Source: Lentzea albida
Lineage (GTDB): Bacteria > Actinomycetota > Actinomycetes > Mycobacteriales > Pseudonocardiaceae
NCBI RefSeq assembly: GCF_900111005.1
Contig: NZ_FOFV01000025.1
Coordinates: forward strand, 1 to 64,000
DNA length: 64,000 bases
Direction: 5' to 3'
The notes under the pieces are model-generated. The model made no database searches and was not told where the DNA came from. It saw only the letters and a list, made by a program, of their open reading frames with translations. A program made the position numbers and the translations under genes. Below are positions 42,311 to 50,707 of the stretch, in pieces (the stretch's first letter is position 1; every line of letters starts with the position of its first letter).

Positions 42311-42511
42311 ATGACTTGGGCGCGTCCCGCGATCGCCGAGCCCGAAACCGGCACCTTCGCCGAGGCCAAGGCTCTGGAAAAGGAGCACAGCTCGATTCAG
42401 AACAGCAAGGCGGCACGCACCGTGGCCTGTCACGCCACGGACGCGCTCGACTGCGCCGACTTGCTCGAGATGCTGGGCCTCAGCGCCACGGAGGGCAAGG
42501 TCCGGGTGTAA
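42311..42511 (+). CDS. Conserved-looking 66-residue hypothetical protein
   Basis: ATG 42311 begins MTWARPAIAEPETGTFAEAKALEKEHSSIQ, with a Cys pair in TVACHATDALDCADLLEMLGL. The reading has good codon bias, and the pattern resembles a small protein found in Pseudonocardiaceae, but I cannot name a family. It overlaps the end of the convergent DUF2306 gene by 82 bp, which is unusual. The preceding spacer (42148-42310) is less GC-rich and holds no gene. Confidence 0.55.
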   Translation: MTWARPAIAEPETGTFAEAKALEKEHSSIQNSKAARTVACHATDALDCADLLEMLGLSATEGKVRV

Positions 42512-43113
42512 CCCCGCGACTGGATCCACCACTCGGCCACCAGCAGGTTCACCACGAACGACAGCCAGTTCGCGGTGGCGAAGACCAGCAGCCCGTCCCC
42601 CTCGGGCAGCAGGGCACCGAGTGCGAGCCCCCAAAGGCGACCCGTGATGGCGGCGCCGGTGAGTGCGAAACCGCGGATCATCCAGATGCGGTGTTCGCCG
42701 AACCGGCGCCGCCTCGCCGTTTTCAGGCCGTGCACCGCGCTGACGAACCAGAGCACCGACAGCACCGTCAGCGGTGCCGACGACGCCAGGCCGGCCAGCG
42801 ACAGCTGCGCGCACACCACCCCCAGCACGGACGACGGCAGCACCGCCGCGAAGTAGACGCGGCCCATCACCCGGTGCACCCGCGGATGGCGTGCCCTCAG
42901 GCCCGGCCAGAACTGCGAGACACCCGCCAGGACGGCGACCGTTCCGGTGAAGATGTGCGCGACGAGAAGGCCGTAGTGCACCGGTCCGTGCAACGGCGGG
43001 CGCGACTGCGCCATGTCCAGGGTGACGTACGCGCTCGCGGCGAAGATCGTTATCGCGACGCAGACGAATCCCGACACCGCCAACCAGGCGGTGTACCCCC
43101 ACGAAGTTTTCAT
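42430..43113 (-). CDS. DUF2306 family membrane protein
   Basis: A 227-residue protein with seven hydrophobic helices and DUF2306 signatures: HIFTGTVAVLAGVSQFWPGLRARHPRVHRVMGRVYF (about 53-90) and R.RFGEHRIWMIRGFALTGAAITGRL (135-160). The conserved His residues suggest a heme- or metal-binding membrane domain, with no proven function. The final roughly 28 residues go beyond the family pattern and lie in the overlap with the 66-residue gene, so the true end of useful sequence may be near the last TM. Confidence 0.85.
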   Translation of the reverse strand: MKTSWGYTAWLAVSGFVCVAITIFAASAYVTLDMAQSRPPLHGPVHYGLLVAHIFTGTVAVLAGVSQFWPGLRARHPRVHRVMGRVYFAAVLPSSVLGVVCAQLSLAGLASSAPLTVLSVLWFVSAVHGLKTARRRRFGEHRIWMIRGFALTGAAITGRLWGLALGALLPEGDGLLVFATANWLSFVVNLLVAEWWIQSRGYTRTLPSVALRPSISSKSAQSSASVA

Positions 43114-43203
43114 ACTTCAAGCGTGTCAACGGGTTCACTCGAACGCGCTGGGGAGCGCCCCCGAGCGAGCGGTGGGGCACACCCTACTGGGATGATGTGA
43201 CTC

Positions 43204-43419
43204 ATGCGGACGGTCGAGATCTCCGAAGAGCCGATCAGGCTAGGGCAGTTCCTCAAGCTGGCTCAGCTGGCCGAGGACGGTGGGCACGCGAAGGAGCTCA
43301 TCGAGGACGGAGAAGTCCACGTCAACGGCGCTGTGGAGCTCCGGCGCGGGGCGCAGTTGCGGCACGGTGACGTTGTGGTCGTCAACAGTGACGAAGTGCG
43401 CATTTCCGTGCGACCTTAG
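43204..43419 (+). CDS. S4-domain RNA-binding protein (YbcJ/RqcP-like)
   Basis: A 71-residue protein that is nearly all S4 domain: IRLGQFLKLAQLAEDGGHAKELIEDGEVHVNG.VE.RRG.QL..GD.V. This is the small RNA-binding group that includes YbcJ/YaaA-like proteins, which bind rRNA or tRNA. It is too short to be a pseudouridine synthase. ATG 43204. It precedes the polysaccharide locus but is separated by 376 bp, so no functional link is implied. Confidence 0.88.
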   Translation: MRTVEISEEPIRLGQFLKLAQLAEDGGHAKELIEDGEVHVNGAVELRRGAQLRHGDVVVVNSDEVRISVRP

Positions 43420-43795
43420 AGCATTACTCCGTTCAGCGGTAAGTACATGCACAATCGCAGACGATCAGACTAGGGCCTGAAGACCTGTTCTAGGCCATTA
43501 CCTCGCGGCATACGACACCTCTATGTCCCTTTTGGACATGAGTAATCGTCTTGCCTCGCCACGGTTTCCAGGTGGTGAGACGCGCGTCACGTCCGATATG
43601 CGGGCACCGGGGAAACTTTTTTCCAGGGTCTGTAACGCGGATGCCAGAACGTGCGAATCACCGGTTGCGAGCTCCGGCTGCCGAGCCCGAATGCGGCAGA
43701 TCCGAAGTTCGCGCCAGATCTGAGAATCAAGGTCCTCGGGGTGACCTGCGTACGTGCACGTCCGAAATCGCCGCTGAGCCGGGGAGATCAGAACG
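43420..43795. other. 376-bp leader/promoter region of the polysaccharide locus
   Basis: No supportable gene. GC is visibly lower than in neighbours. It contains a small hairpin ATGTCC-CTTTT-GGACAT (43523-43539) and, near 43605-43625, a GGAAA...TTTCC repeat around a T-run. GGGGAG precedes the next gene's ATG by nine bases. A minus-strand reading (43498-43851) exists but lacks coding character. Probably a long 5' leader plus promoter of the exopolysaccharide operon. Confidence 0.5.
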
Positions 43796-45289
43796 ATGAG
43801 TGAGCAGGTCCGCGCTGCCCGTGACGTTGACGGGCTGCGCTCCACGCTCAATACGCTGTCGGAACGCAGACAGACCCACCCACCCGTAGCGCGTTGGGAA
43901 AGTCGCTACCGCTATGCCGTGATCACCGCAGACGTGCTGACCATTGCCCTGGTCGTCGTCGCCGTCGGTGCCGTCATGAGCATGCGGCACACCGCCTTCG
44001 GGCCGCTTTCCCTTGCATTGCTGGACGTACTCACAGTAGTCCTCGTCGTCGGCTCACTCGCCATCAACCGCGTGTGGCAGCCGGCGGTCCTCGGCCAGGG
44101 AGCCGAGGAGTTCCGAAGACTCGGCCGGGGTTTGTTCGGTGCCGTCGTGGCGCTCGGTCTAGGAGCGCTCGCCGTCGACATCCCCGGCGCCCGCCTGTGG
44201 ATCTTCGTCGTAGTACCCGCGATCGCCCTGGTCGCGTTCCCCATGCGCTACCTCCTGCGCCGCCCGCTGCACCGCGGCCGCAAGGAAGGGCGCTTCCTGC
44301 TCTCGGTCCTCGCCGCCGGCAACCTGGACACGGTCGAGGACCTCATCCACCGCACCAAGCGCGTCGCCCACCTCGGCTGGCGCGTGGACGCGATCTGCAC
44401 CATCGACGGCCGCGGCCGCGCCGGCACCGACGTCGAGGGCGTTCCCGTCGTCGGCCAGCTGCGCGAGCTCGCCGAGCACGTCCGCCGCGGTGGCTACCGC
44501 ATCGTCGCCGTCACACCCGACGCCTACTGGACACCTCGCCGTCTCCAGCAGCTCGCGTGGGCGCTCGAAGGCTCCGGCGCCGAGATGGTCGTGTCGCCCG
44601 GTCTCATGGACGTCGCCGGCCCGCGACTGCACATGAGCGCCGTGCTCGGCATGCCGCTGCTGCGCGTGAGCGAGCCGGCACTGAGCGGGTTCCGCCGCCT
44701 GGTCAAGGAGGTCGTCGACCGCGTCGGAGCGTTCGCCCTCCTGATCGCGTTGGCACCGCTCATGTTCGCCGTCGCCGCGTTCGTCATGATCGACAGCCGC
44801 GGCCCCGTCTTCTACCGCCAGAAGCGGGTCGGCAAGACCGGCGTGCCGTTCACGATCATCAAGTTCCGCACCATGGTGACCAACGCCGACGCGTTGCGCG
44901 CCCGGCTCGCCGCCGTCGACGAGGGCAACGGCGTGCTGTTCAAGATGAAGAGGGACCCGCGCATCACCAAGGTCGGCACGTTCCTGCGCCGCTACTCGAT
45001 CGACGAGCTCCCGCAGCTGTTCAACGTCCTCGCGGGCAGCATGTCGCTCGTCGGTCCCCGCCCACCGCTGCCGGAGGAGACCGCCAAGTACTCCTCGGAC
45101 GTGCGGCGCCGCCTGCTCGTGAAGCCCGGCCTGACCGGTCTCTGGCAGGTGAGCGGGCGCAGCGACCTCTCGTGGGAGGAGTCGGTCCGCCTCGACCTGC
45201 GCTACGTGGAGGACTGGTCGCTCGCGCTCGACCTCGTGATCATGTGGAAGACCTTCCGCGCCGTCTTCGGCGGTCAGGGGGCCTACTGA
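43796..45289 (+). CDS. Polyprenyl glycosylphosphotransferase (initiating sugar transferase)
   Basis: A 497-residue membrane enzyme that transfers a sugar-1-phosphate to undecaprenyl phosphate, the first committed step of the polymer. N-terminal TM helices (about 42-130), a Rossmann-like cytosolic part (about 155-275), then a TM and the Bac_transf catalytic domain (about 300-497): KRVGKTGVPFTIIKFRTM, YSIDELPQLFNVLAGSMSLVGPRPPLPEE and KPGLTGLWQVSGRS. ATG 43796 with GGGGAG upstream. Its stop overlaps the next start by one base, so this begins the operon. Confidence 0.95.
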   Translation: MSEQVRAARDVDGLRSTLNTLSERRQTHPPVARWESRYRYAVITADVLTIALVVVAVGAVMSMRHTAFGPLSLALLDVLTVVLVVGSLAINRVWQPAVLGQGAEEFRRLGRGLFGAVVALGLGALAVDIPGARLWIFVVVPAIALVAFPMRYLLRRPLHRGRKEGRFLLSVLAAGNLDTVEDLIHRTKRVAHLGWRVDAICTIDGRGRAGTDVEGVPVVGQLRELAEHVRRGGYRIVAVTPDAYWTPRRLQQLAWALEGSGAEMVVSPGLMDVAGPRLHMSAVLGMPLLRVSEPALSGFRRLVKEVVDRVGAFALLIALAPLMFAVAAFVMIDSRGPVFYRQKRVGKTGVPFTIIKFRTMVTNADALRARLAAVDEGNGVLFKMKRDPRITKVGTFLRRYSIDELPQLFNVLAGSMSLVGPRPPLPEETAKYSSDVRRRLLVKPGLTGLWQVSGRSDLSWEESVRLDLRYVEDWSLALDLVIMWKTFRAVFGGQGAY

Positions 45290-46329
45290 TGGAGAACCAA
45301 GACGTGATTGGCCTTGCCGTCATCGGCGCCGGGTACTGGGGGCCGAACCTCGTTCGCAACGCCCAGGCCACCCCGGCGCTGCACCTGCGCCACCTCTGCG
45401 ACCTCGACGTGGAGAAGGCTCGGCGCGTGCTGGGCCAGTACTCCACGGTGCGCGCCACCGCTTCGCTCGACGAGGTCCTCGCCGACCCCGAGGTGCACGC
45501 CGTCGCCATCGCCACCCCCGCCGCCACGCACCTTCCCGTCGCGCTCGCGGCGCTGGAGGCCGGCAAGCACGTCCTCGTCGAGAAGCCACTCGCGGCCAAC
45601 TTCGAGGACGGCCTCAAGCTCGTCGAGACGGCGGAACAGCGCGGCCTCACGCTGATGCTGGACCACACCTTCGCGTACACGTCGTCCGTGCAGCACCTGC
45701 GCAAGATCATCCGCGGCGGCGAACTCGGTGACATCCAGTACATCGACTCGGTGCGCATCAACCTCGGTCTGGTGCAGCCGGACGTCGACGTGCTGTGGGA
45801 CCTCGCCCCGCACGACCTGTCGATCTTCGAAGCGATCCTGCCCGACGACGTCCACCCGGTGGAGGTCGCGGCGCACGGCTCGGACCCGATCGGCGCGGGC
45901 GTCGCGTGCGTCGGCCACCTCACGGTCCGGCTGTCCAACGGCGCGATCACCCACGTGCACGTGAACTGGCTGTCGCCGACCAAGATCCGCACGATGGTCA
46001 TCGGCGGCTCGCAGCGCACGGTCGTGTGGGACGACAACAACCCGGCGCAGCGACTGTCCATTTACGACCGCGGCGTCGACCGCTCCGTGGAGCAGCAGAA
46101 GATCTCCTACCGCACCGGCGACATGGTCGCGCCGGCACTGGTGGAACGCGAGGCGCTGCGCACGATGATGGCGGAGTTCGCCGCGTCCATCACCGAGAAG
46201 CGGGCGCCGCTCACCGACGGCCGCGCGGGCCTGCGCGTGCTGGCGGTGCTGGAGGCGGCGTCGGAGTCGCTGCGCTCCGGCGGGCTTTTCGTTCCCGTAC
46301 AACAAGTCGAAGGCAGGGTTTCAGCATGA
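45289..46329 (+). CDS. Gfo/Idh/MocA sugar dehydrogenase (WbpB-like)
   Basis: A 346-residue NAD-dependent sugar dehydrogenase with GAGYWGPN (13-20), EKPL (98-101) and MLDHTFAYTSSVQHLRKII, as in the WbpB-type oxidoreductases that oxidise the 3-position of UDP-sugar acids before transamination. Established: WbpB works with aminotransferase WbpE and acetyltransferase WbpD, which have counterparts downstream (49601 and 50700). The UDP-GlcNAc 6-dehydrogenase WbpA is absent from the window. Overlaps both neighbours by one to four bases. Confidence 0.9.
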   Translation: MENQDVIGLAVIGAGYWGPNLVRNAQATPALHLRHLCDLDVEKARRVLGQYSTVRATASLDEVLADPEVHAVAIATPAATHLPVALAALEAGKHVLVEKPLAANFEDGLKLVETAEQRGLTLMLDHTFAYTSSVQHLRKIIRGGELGDIQYIDSVRINLGLVQPDVDVLWDLAPHDLSIFEAILPDDVHPVEVAAHGSDPIGAGVACVGHLTVRLSNGAITHVHVNWLSPTKIRTMVIGGSQRTVVWDDNNPAQRLSIYDRGVDRSVEQQKISYRTGDMVAPALVEREALRTMMAEFAASITEKRAPLTDGRAGLRVLAVLEAASESLRSGGLFVPVQQVEGRVSA

Positions 46330-47309
46330 CGGCACAGCCGATCACCGGTCAGCGCGCGCTCGTGACGGGCGGCGCTGGAACCATCGGGTCGTCGGTCGTG
46401 GACCAGCTCGTCGAGGCCGGCGCGGCGGAGGTCGTCGTGCTGGACAACTTCGTGCGCGGCCGCCGCGAGAACCTCGCTTCCGCGCTGGAGTCCGGTGTCG
46501 TCCGCGTCGTCGAGGGCGACATCAACGACAAGGCCCTCGTGGGTTCGCTCATGGAGGGCGTGGACCTCGTCTTCCACCTCGCCGCCATCCGCATCACCCA
46601 GTGCGCGGAGGAACCGCGCCTCGCACTGGAGTGCCTGGTCGACGGCACGTTCACGGTGATCGAAGCCGCCGCGGCGGCCGGGGTGAAGAAGGTCATCGCC
46701 TCGTCGTCGGCCTCGGTCTACGGCCTCGCGGAGTCGTTCCCCACCGACGAACGCCACCACCCGTACAACAACGACACCTTCTACGGCGCCGCGAAGGCGT
46801 TCAACGAGGGCATGCTGCGCAGCTTCAAGGCCATGTACGACCTCGACTACGTGGCGCTGCGCTACTTCAACGTGTACGGACCGCGGATGGACGTCCACGG
46901 CCTGTACACCGAGGTGCTCATCCGCTGGATGGAGCGCATCGTCGACGGCAAGTCGCCGCTCATCTTCGGCGACGGTGCCCAGACGATGGACTTCGTGCAC
47001 GTGCACGACATCGCACGCGCCAACATCCTCGCGGCCAAGGCACCGGTCACGGACGCGGTGTACAACATCGCGTCCTCCAAGGAGACCTCGCTCAAGGAGC
47101 TCGCCCTCGCGCTGCTCGCCGCGATGGACTCCGACCTGCCGCTGGAGCACGGCCCGGAGCGCAAGGTGAACGGCGTGACGCGCCGGCTCGCCGACATCAG
47201 CCTCGCGGCCCGCGAGCTCGGGTGGAAGCCCGAGATCGAGATGGACGGCGGACTGCGCGACCTGGTCGCGTGGTGGCGCGCGGAGAAGGACGCCGCGCGG
47301 AACGCCTGA
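46326..47309 (+). CDS. NAD-dependent sugar epimerase/dehydratase (extended SDR)
   Basis: A 327-residue extended SDR with TGGAGTIG (14-21), Ser-rich SSSASVYG near 127-133 and Tyr153-X3-Lys157 (YGAAK). The substrate part is LRYFNVYGPRMDVHGLYTEVLIRWMERI. It should epimerise or oxidise a nucleotide sugar (GalE/Gne or related); the C4 specificity is unclear. ATG 46326 overlaps the dehydrogenase stop by four bases. Confidence 0.9.
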   Translation: MTAQPITGQRALVTGGAGTIGSSVVDQLVEAGAAEVVVLDNFVRGRRENLASALESGVVRVVEGDINDKALVGSLMEGVDLVFHLAAIRITQCAEEPRLALECLVDGTFTVIEAAAAAGVKKVIASSSASVYGLAESFPTDERHHPYNNDTFYGAAKAFNEGMLRSFKAMYDLDYVALRYFNVYGPRMDVHGLYTEVLIRWMERIVDGKSPLIFGDGAQTMDFVHVHDIARANILAAKAPVTDAVYNIASSKETSLKELALALLAAMDSDLPLEHGPERKVNGVTRRLADISLAARELGWKPEIEMDGGLRDLVAWWRAEKDAARNA

Positions 47310-47350
47310 ACGGCTCGGGGTCCGCGGTGAAGGTGCCGCGGGCCCTGCCC

Positions 47351-47512
47351 GAACCGCGACGAAGCTGCGGTGACGGCACCGCTTGACCCGCAGCGAAGCC
47401 GCTGGACCCGCCATGACCGCAGTGAACCAGCGGCCACGGCACCGCTCGAACCGCACTGCTCAACCCGCCACGACCGCACCGAACAAGCGGCCAAGGCGCC
47501 GCACGAACCGCA
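47351..47512. repeat. Degenerate 57-bp-period tandem repeats in a 482-bp spacer
   Basis: The gap 47310-47791 holds no convincing gene. It contains two aligned 51-bp copies (47405-47455 and 47462-47512, spacing 57, about 80% identical, sharing ACCCGCCAYGACCGCA-type blocks) and a shorter decayed copy near 47351-47392. The last roughly 150 bp before the aminotransferase are less GC-rich and contain a TCGT-GTA-ACGA element; a promoter is likely there. Confidence 0.6.
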
Positions 47513-47791
47513 TCACCCCCAAGCCGCGGCGGCGGCGCCGGCCGACACCCCCAGGTCCTCCGGCGCCCCGCCGCACCCTTGCGTCCCGAACAGCAGTGCC
47601 GCCGTTCGGGAACCGATCGTCCCCACCGGTGGCGCCGATCTGACGCACCGTGACGAAGTCGCGGAAGTCGTTGCGCCCGTTGGGTTTTGTTTGGGCCGAT
47701 ACCTCAAGTCGTGTAACGACAGGCGGTTTCGGCTCGACGTCCTATTAGGAATGCCGATGGCTCACGCCTCGTGGAAAAGGGAGTTCCGTCG

Positions 47792-48910
47792 ATGATCCCG
47801 GTGATGCGTCCGCTGATGGGCGAGGAGGAGGCCCAGGCGGCGGCGGAGGCCGTGCGTTCCGGCTGGGTCGCGCAGGGGCCTCGGGTGCGGAGCTTCGAGG
47901 AGGCGTTCGCGGCACGGGTCGGCGCCGGGCACGGTGTCGCCGTGTCGTCGTGCACCACCGCGTTGCACCTGGCGCTGCACCTGCTGGAGATCGGGCCCGG
48001 TGACGAGGTCGTCGTGCCGTCGTTCTCGTTCATCGCGACGGCCAACGCCGTGCGGTACTGCGGTGCGACACCGGTGTTCGCCGACGTGTCCGCGGAGACG
48101 GGCAACCTGACGGCCGACACGGTGGCCGCGGTCGTCACGCCGAGGACGCGCGCTGTCGTTCTCGTGCACCAGGGTGGTGTGCCCGCGGACGTCGAGTCGT
48201 TCGCCCCACTAGGGTTGCCGGTCGTCGAGGACGCCGCGTGTGCCGCCGGGTCGACCTATCGCGGCGCGCCCGTGGGGCAGGGCGCGAACCTGGCCGCGTG
48301 GTCGTTCCACCCGCGCAAGCTGCTCACCACCGGTGAGGGCGGCATGCTCACGACCTACGACGCCGACGTGGCGGTGCGGGCGCGGCGGCTGCGCGAGCAC
48401 GGGATGAGCGTCAGTGCGGCGGACCGCCACGCGGGTGGTGGTGTCGTGCTGGAGGAGTACCTCGAGACGGCGTTCAACTACCGCATGACCGACATCCAGG
48501 CCGCGGTCGGGCTGGTGCAGCTCGGGCGGCTGGACGCGATCATCGCGCGCCGGCGTGAGCTGGCCGCGCGGTACCACGAGCTGCTCGCCGGCATCCCCGG
48601 CCTGCGCGCCGTCCGCGATCCGTCCCACGGCACGACGAACTACCAGTCGTTCTGGGTGGAGCTGTCGCAGGACTGCCCGGTGGAGCGCAACGAGGTGCTG
48701 AACCGGCTGGCGGCCAAGGGCGTGTCCGCGCGGCGCGGGATCATGGCGTCGCACCTCGAGCCCGCGTACGCCGGTCACCCGCACGCGCCGCTGCCGGTCA
48801 CCGAACGACTGACGGGCCGCACGCTGATCCTCCCGCTCTTCCACGAGCTGACCGCGGCCGAGCAGGAGCAGGTCGTCGACGCGCTCGAGCTGGCGTGTGA
48901 CGCGCGATGA
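47792..48910 (+). CDS. DegT/DnrJ/EryC1 aminotransferase (PglE-like)
   Basis: A 372-residue PLP aminotransferase for nucleotide sugars, with the internal aldimine Lys176 in FHPRKLLTTGEGG and the VEDAACAAGS PLP-phosphate segment. It aminates a 4-keto (or 3-keto) nucleotide sugar using glutamate. Start ATG 47792 with GGGAG upstream; GTG 47771 is an alternative. Its stop overlaps the next start by four bases, pairing it with a PglD-like acetyltransferase as in the UDP-bacillosamine pathway; the PglF dehydratase is not seen. Confidence 0.93.
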   Translation: MIPVMRPLMGEEEAQAAAEAVRSGWVAQGPRVRSFEEAFAARVGAGHGVAVSSCTTALHLALHLLEIGPGDEVVVPSFSFIATANAVRYCGATPVFADVSAETGNLTADTVAAVVTPRTRAVVLVHQGGVPADVESFAPLGLPVVEDAACAAGSTYRGAPVGQGANLAAWSFHPRKLLTTGEGGMLTTYDADVAVRARRLREHGMSVSAADRHAGGGVVLEEYLETAFNYRMTDIQAAVGLVQLGRLDAIIARRRELAARYHELLAGIPGLRAVRDPSHGTTNYQSFWVELSQDCPVERNEVLNRLAAKGVSARRGIMASHLEPAYAGHPHAPLPVTERLTGRTLILPLFHELTAAEQEQVVDALELACDAR

Positions 48911-49557
48911 CCCCGCTGCTGCTGATCGGTGCCGGTGGCCTCGCGCGTGAGGCACTGGCCACGATCGCCGCGGTGAACGAGGTCCGTCCGCAGTGGACCG
49001 TGCTCGGCCTGCTCGACGACGCACCTGGGAAGCACGGTGCGGTGGTCGACGGCGCCGAGGTGCTCGGACCGGTCGACCTGGTCCGTGACCACCCGGACGC
49101 ACAGGTGCTGATCTGCACGGCGAGTCCGGCACGCCGGGACAGCAGGGTGCGCATCGCGCAACGGCTCGGGTTCGACGACGAGCGCTACGCCACGCTCGTG
49201 CACCCGCAGGCGAGCGTCGCTGCCGGGGTGGAGCTCGGTGCGGGCACGATGTTGTTCGCCTGCGCGGTGATCACCGCGCCGCAACGGGTCGGGCGGTTCG
49301 TGCTCGCCATGCCGCACGTGCTGCTGACCCACGACGACTCCGTCGCGGACGGCGTGACGCTCGCCGGCCGGGCCGCGCTGGCCGGTGCCGTGCAGGTGGG
49401 GGAGAGCGCCTACATCGGGTCGGGCGCGCTGGTGCGCGAAGGCGTGACGATCGGCGCGGGAGCTCTGGTGGGCATGGGATCGGTGGTGCTGCGGGACGTC
49501 CCGGCCGGGGAGACCTGGGCCGGTGTGCCCGCGCGAGAACTGGGGGTGAGGGTGTGA
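48907..49557 (+). CDS. Nucleotide-sugar N-acetyltransferase (NeuD/PglD type)
   Basis: A 216-residue protein: N-terminal small Rossmann part (LLIGAGGLAREALATIAAV) and C-terminal left-handed beta-helix with hexapeptide repeats (VELGAGTMLFACAVITAPQRVGRF...GESAYIGSGALVREGVTIGAGALVGMGSVVLRDVPAGETWAGVPAREL). The catalytic His in MPHVLLTHDD is present (H near 142). Matches PglD/NeuD, which acetylate the amino group made by PglE. Coupled by ATGA. Confidence 0.92.
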   Translation: MTPLLLIGAGGLAREALATIAAVNEVRPQWTVLGLLDDAPGKHGAVVDGAEVLGPVDLVRDHPDAQVLICTASPARRDSRVRIAQRLGFDDERYATLVHPQASVAAGVELGAGTMLFACAVITAPQRVGRFVLAMPHVLLTHDDSVADGVTLAGRAALAGAVQVGESAYIGSGALVREGVTIGAGALVGMGSVVLRDVPAGETWAGVPARELGVRV

Positions 49558-49600
49558 GAACGCGCCCTGAGACGAGGAAGCGAACGAGAGGGCAGTCCCT

Positions 49601-50707
49601 GTGAACATCCCGTTGGTCGATCTCGGCCTCCAGCGCGACCGCATCGCCGCTGAGGTCGAGGAGGGTTTCGCCAGGGTGCTGGCGAAGACCGCGTTCATCG
49701 GCGGCCCGGACGTCACGGCGTTCGAGGAGGAGTTCGCCGCGTTCACCGGCACGGCGCACTGCGTCGGCGTCGCGAACGGCACGGACGCGCTGGAGCTCGC
49801 CCTGCGCGCCGCCGGCATCCGCGAGGGCGACCACGTCGCGTTGCCCGCCAACACCTTCGTCGCCACGGCCGAGGCCGCCGTGCGCGCGGGCGCGGTACCG
49901 GTACCGGTCGACGTCGACCCGGCGCACCTGCTGCTCGACCCCGCCGAGTTCGCGAAGGTCGCGCCGCGGTGCGAGGCCGTGCTCCCCGTGCACCTGTTCG
50001 GCCAGCTGGCGCCGATGGACGAGATCCGCGCGATCGCGGCCCAGCACGGCGTGAAGATCGTCGAGGACGCCGCGCAGTGCCAGGGCGCCACGCAGAACGG
50101 CACCTCCATGGGCGGCTTCGGCGTCGCCGCGGCCACGAGCTTCTACCCCGGCAAGAACCTCGGCGCGTTCGGGGACGCGGGCGCCGTCGTCACCGACGAC
50201 CCGGAGGTCGCCCGCAGGCTCCGGCTGCTCGCCAACCACGGCAGCGACAAGAAGTACTCGCACCCCGAACTGGGCTTCAACTCCCGCCTCGACACGCTGC
50301 AGGCCGTCGTGCTGCGCGCGAAGCTCAAGCAGCTCAGCGGCTGGAACACCGAACGCGCCCTCGCCGCCGACACCTACGCCGAGCTGCTCGCCGACGTCGC
50401 CGAGGTCCGGCTGCCGGGCACCGCCGCCGGCAACGAGCACGTGTGGCACCTGTACGTGGTGCGCGTGCGCAACCGAGACGCGATCTTGAAGCACCTCAAC
50501 GACAACGGCGTCGGCGCGGGCATCCACTACCCGACGCCGGTGCACCGCACGGGAGCGTTCGCGAAGTACGGCCGGCCGGAGGGCTACCCGGTGGCCGAGC
50601 TCGCGGCGGACGAGATCCTGTCCCTGCCCCTGTTCCCCGGTATCACCCACGAACAGCAGGCGCGCGTCGCCGCTGTGCTGAAGGAAGCGGTGGCGTCCCA
50701 TGCCTAG
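49601..50707 (+). CDS. DegT/DnrJ/EryC1 aminotransferase (WbpE-like)
   Basis: A 368-residue PLP aminotransferase with aldimine Lys185 in FYPGKNLGAFGDAGAVV, VEDAAQCQGA and the WbpE-like C-terminal HYPTPVHRTGAF. The GTG start at 49601 follows GAGAGGG. It pairs with the WbpD-like acetyltransferase at 50700 (8-bp overlap) and with the Gfo/Idh dehydrogenase at 45289, giving a WbpB-E-D set for a 3-acetamido-2,3-dideoxy sugar. Confidence 0.93.
   Translation: MNIPLVDLGLQRDRIAAEVEEGFARVLAKTAFIGGPDVTAFEEEFAAFTGTAHCVGVANGTDALELALRAAGIREGDHVALPANTFVATAEAAVRAGAVPVPVDVDPAHLLLDPAEFAKVAPRCEAVLPVHLFGQLAPMDEIRAIAAQHGVKIVEDAAQCQGATQNGTSMGGFGVAAATSFYPGKNLGAFGDAGAVVTDDPEVARRLRLLANHGSDKKYSHPELGFNSRLDTLQAVVLRAKLKQLSGWNTERALAADTYAELLADVAEVRLPGTAAGNEHVWHLYVVRVRNRDAILKHLNDNGVGAGIHYPTPVHRTGAFAKYGRPEGYPVAELAADEILSLPLFPGITHEQQARVAAVLKEAVASHA

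Noticed and set aside
41844-42314. Basic peptide reading beyond the SLATT partner gene
   Set aside because: It is an alternate frame of the SLATT gene continuing into a lower-GC spacer, with no start signal.
43498-43851. 117-residue minus-strand reading in the leader of the polysaccharide locus
   Set aside because: It crosses the start of the glycosylphosphotransferase gene, has no family resemblance or ribosome binding site, and the area is lower in GC as expected for a leader.
47370-47795. Short plus-strand ORFs in the 57-bp repeat region
   Set aside because: Composition follows the repeats, the reading does not resemble any protein and no ribosome binding site precedes it.
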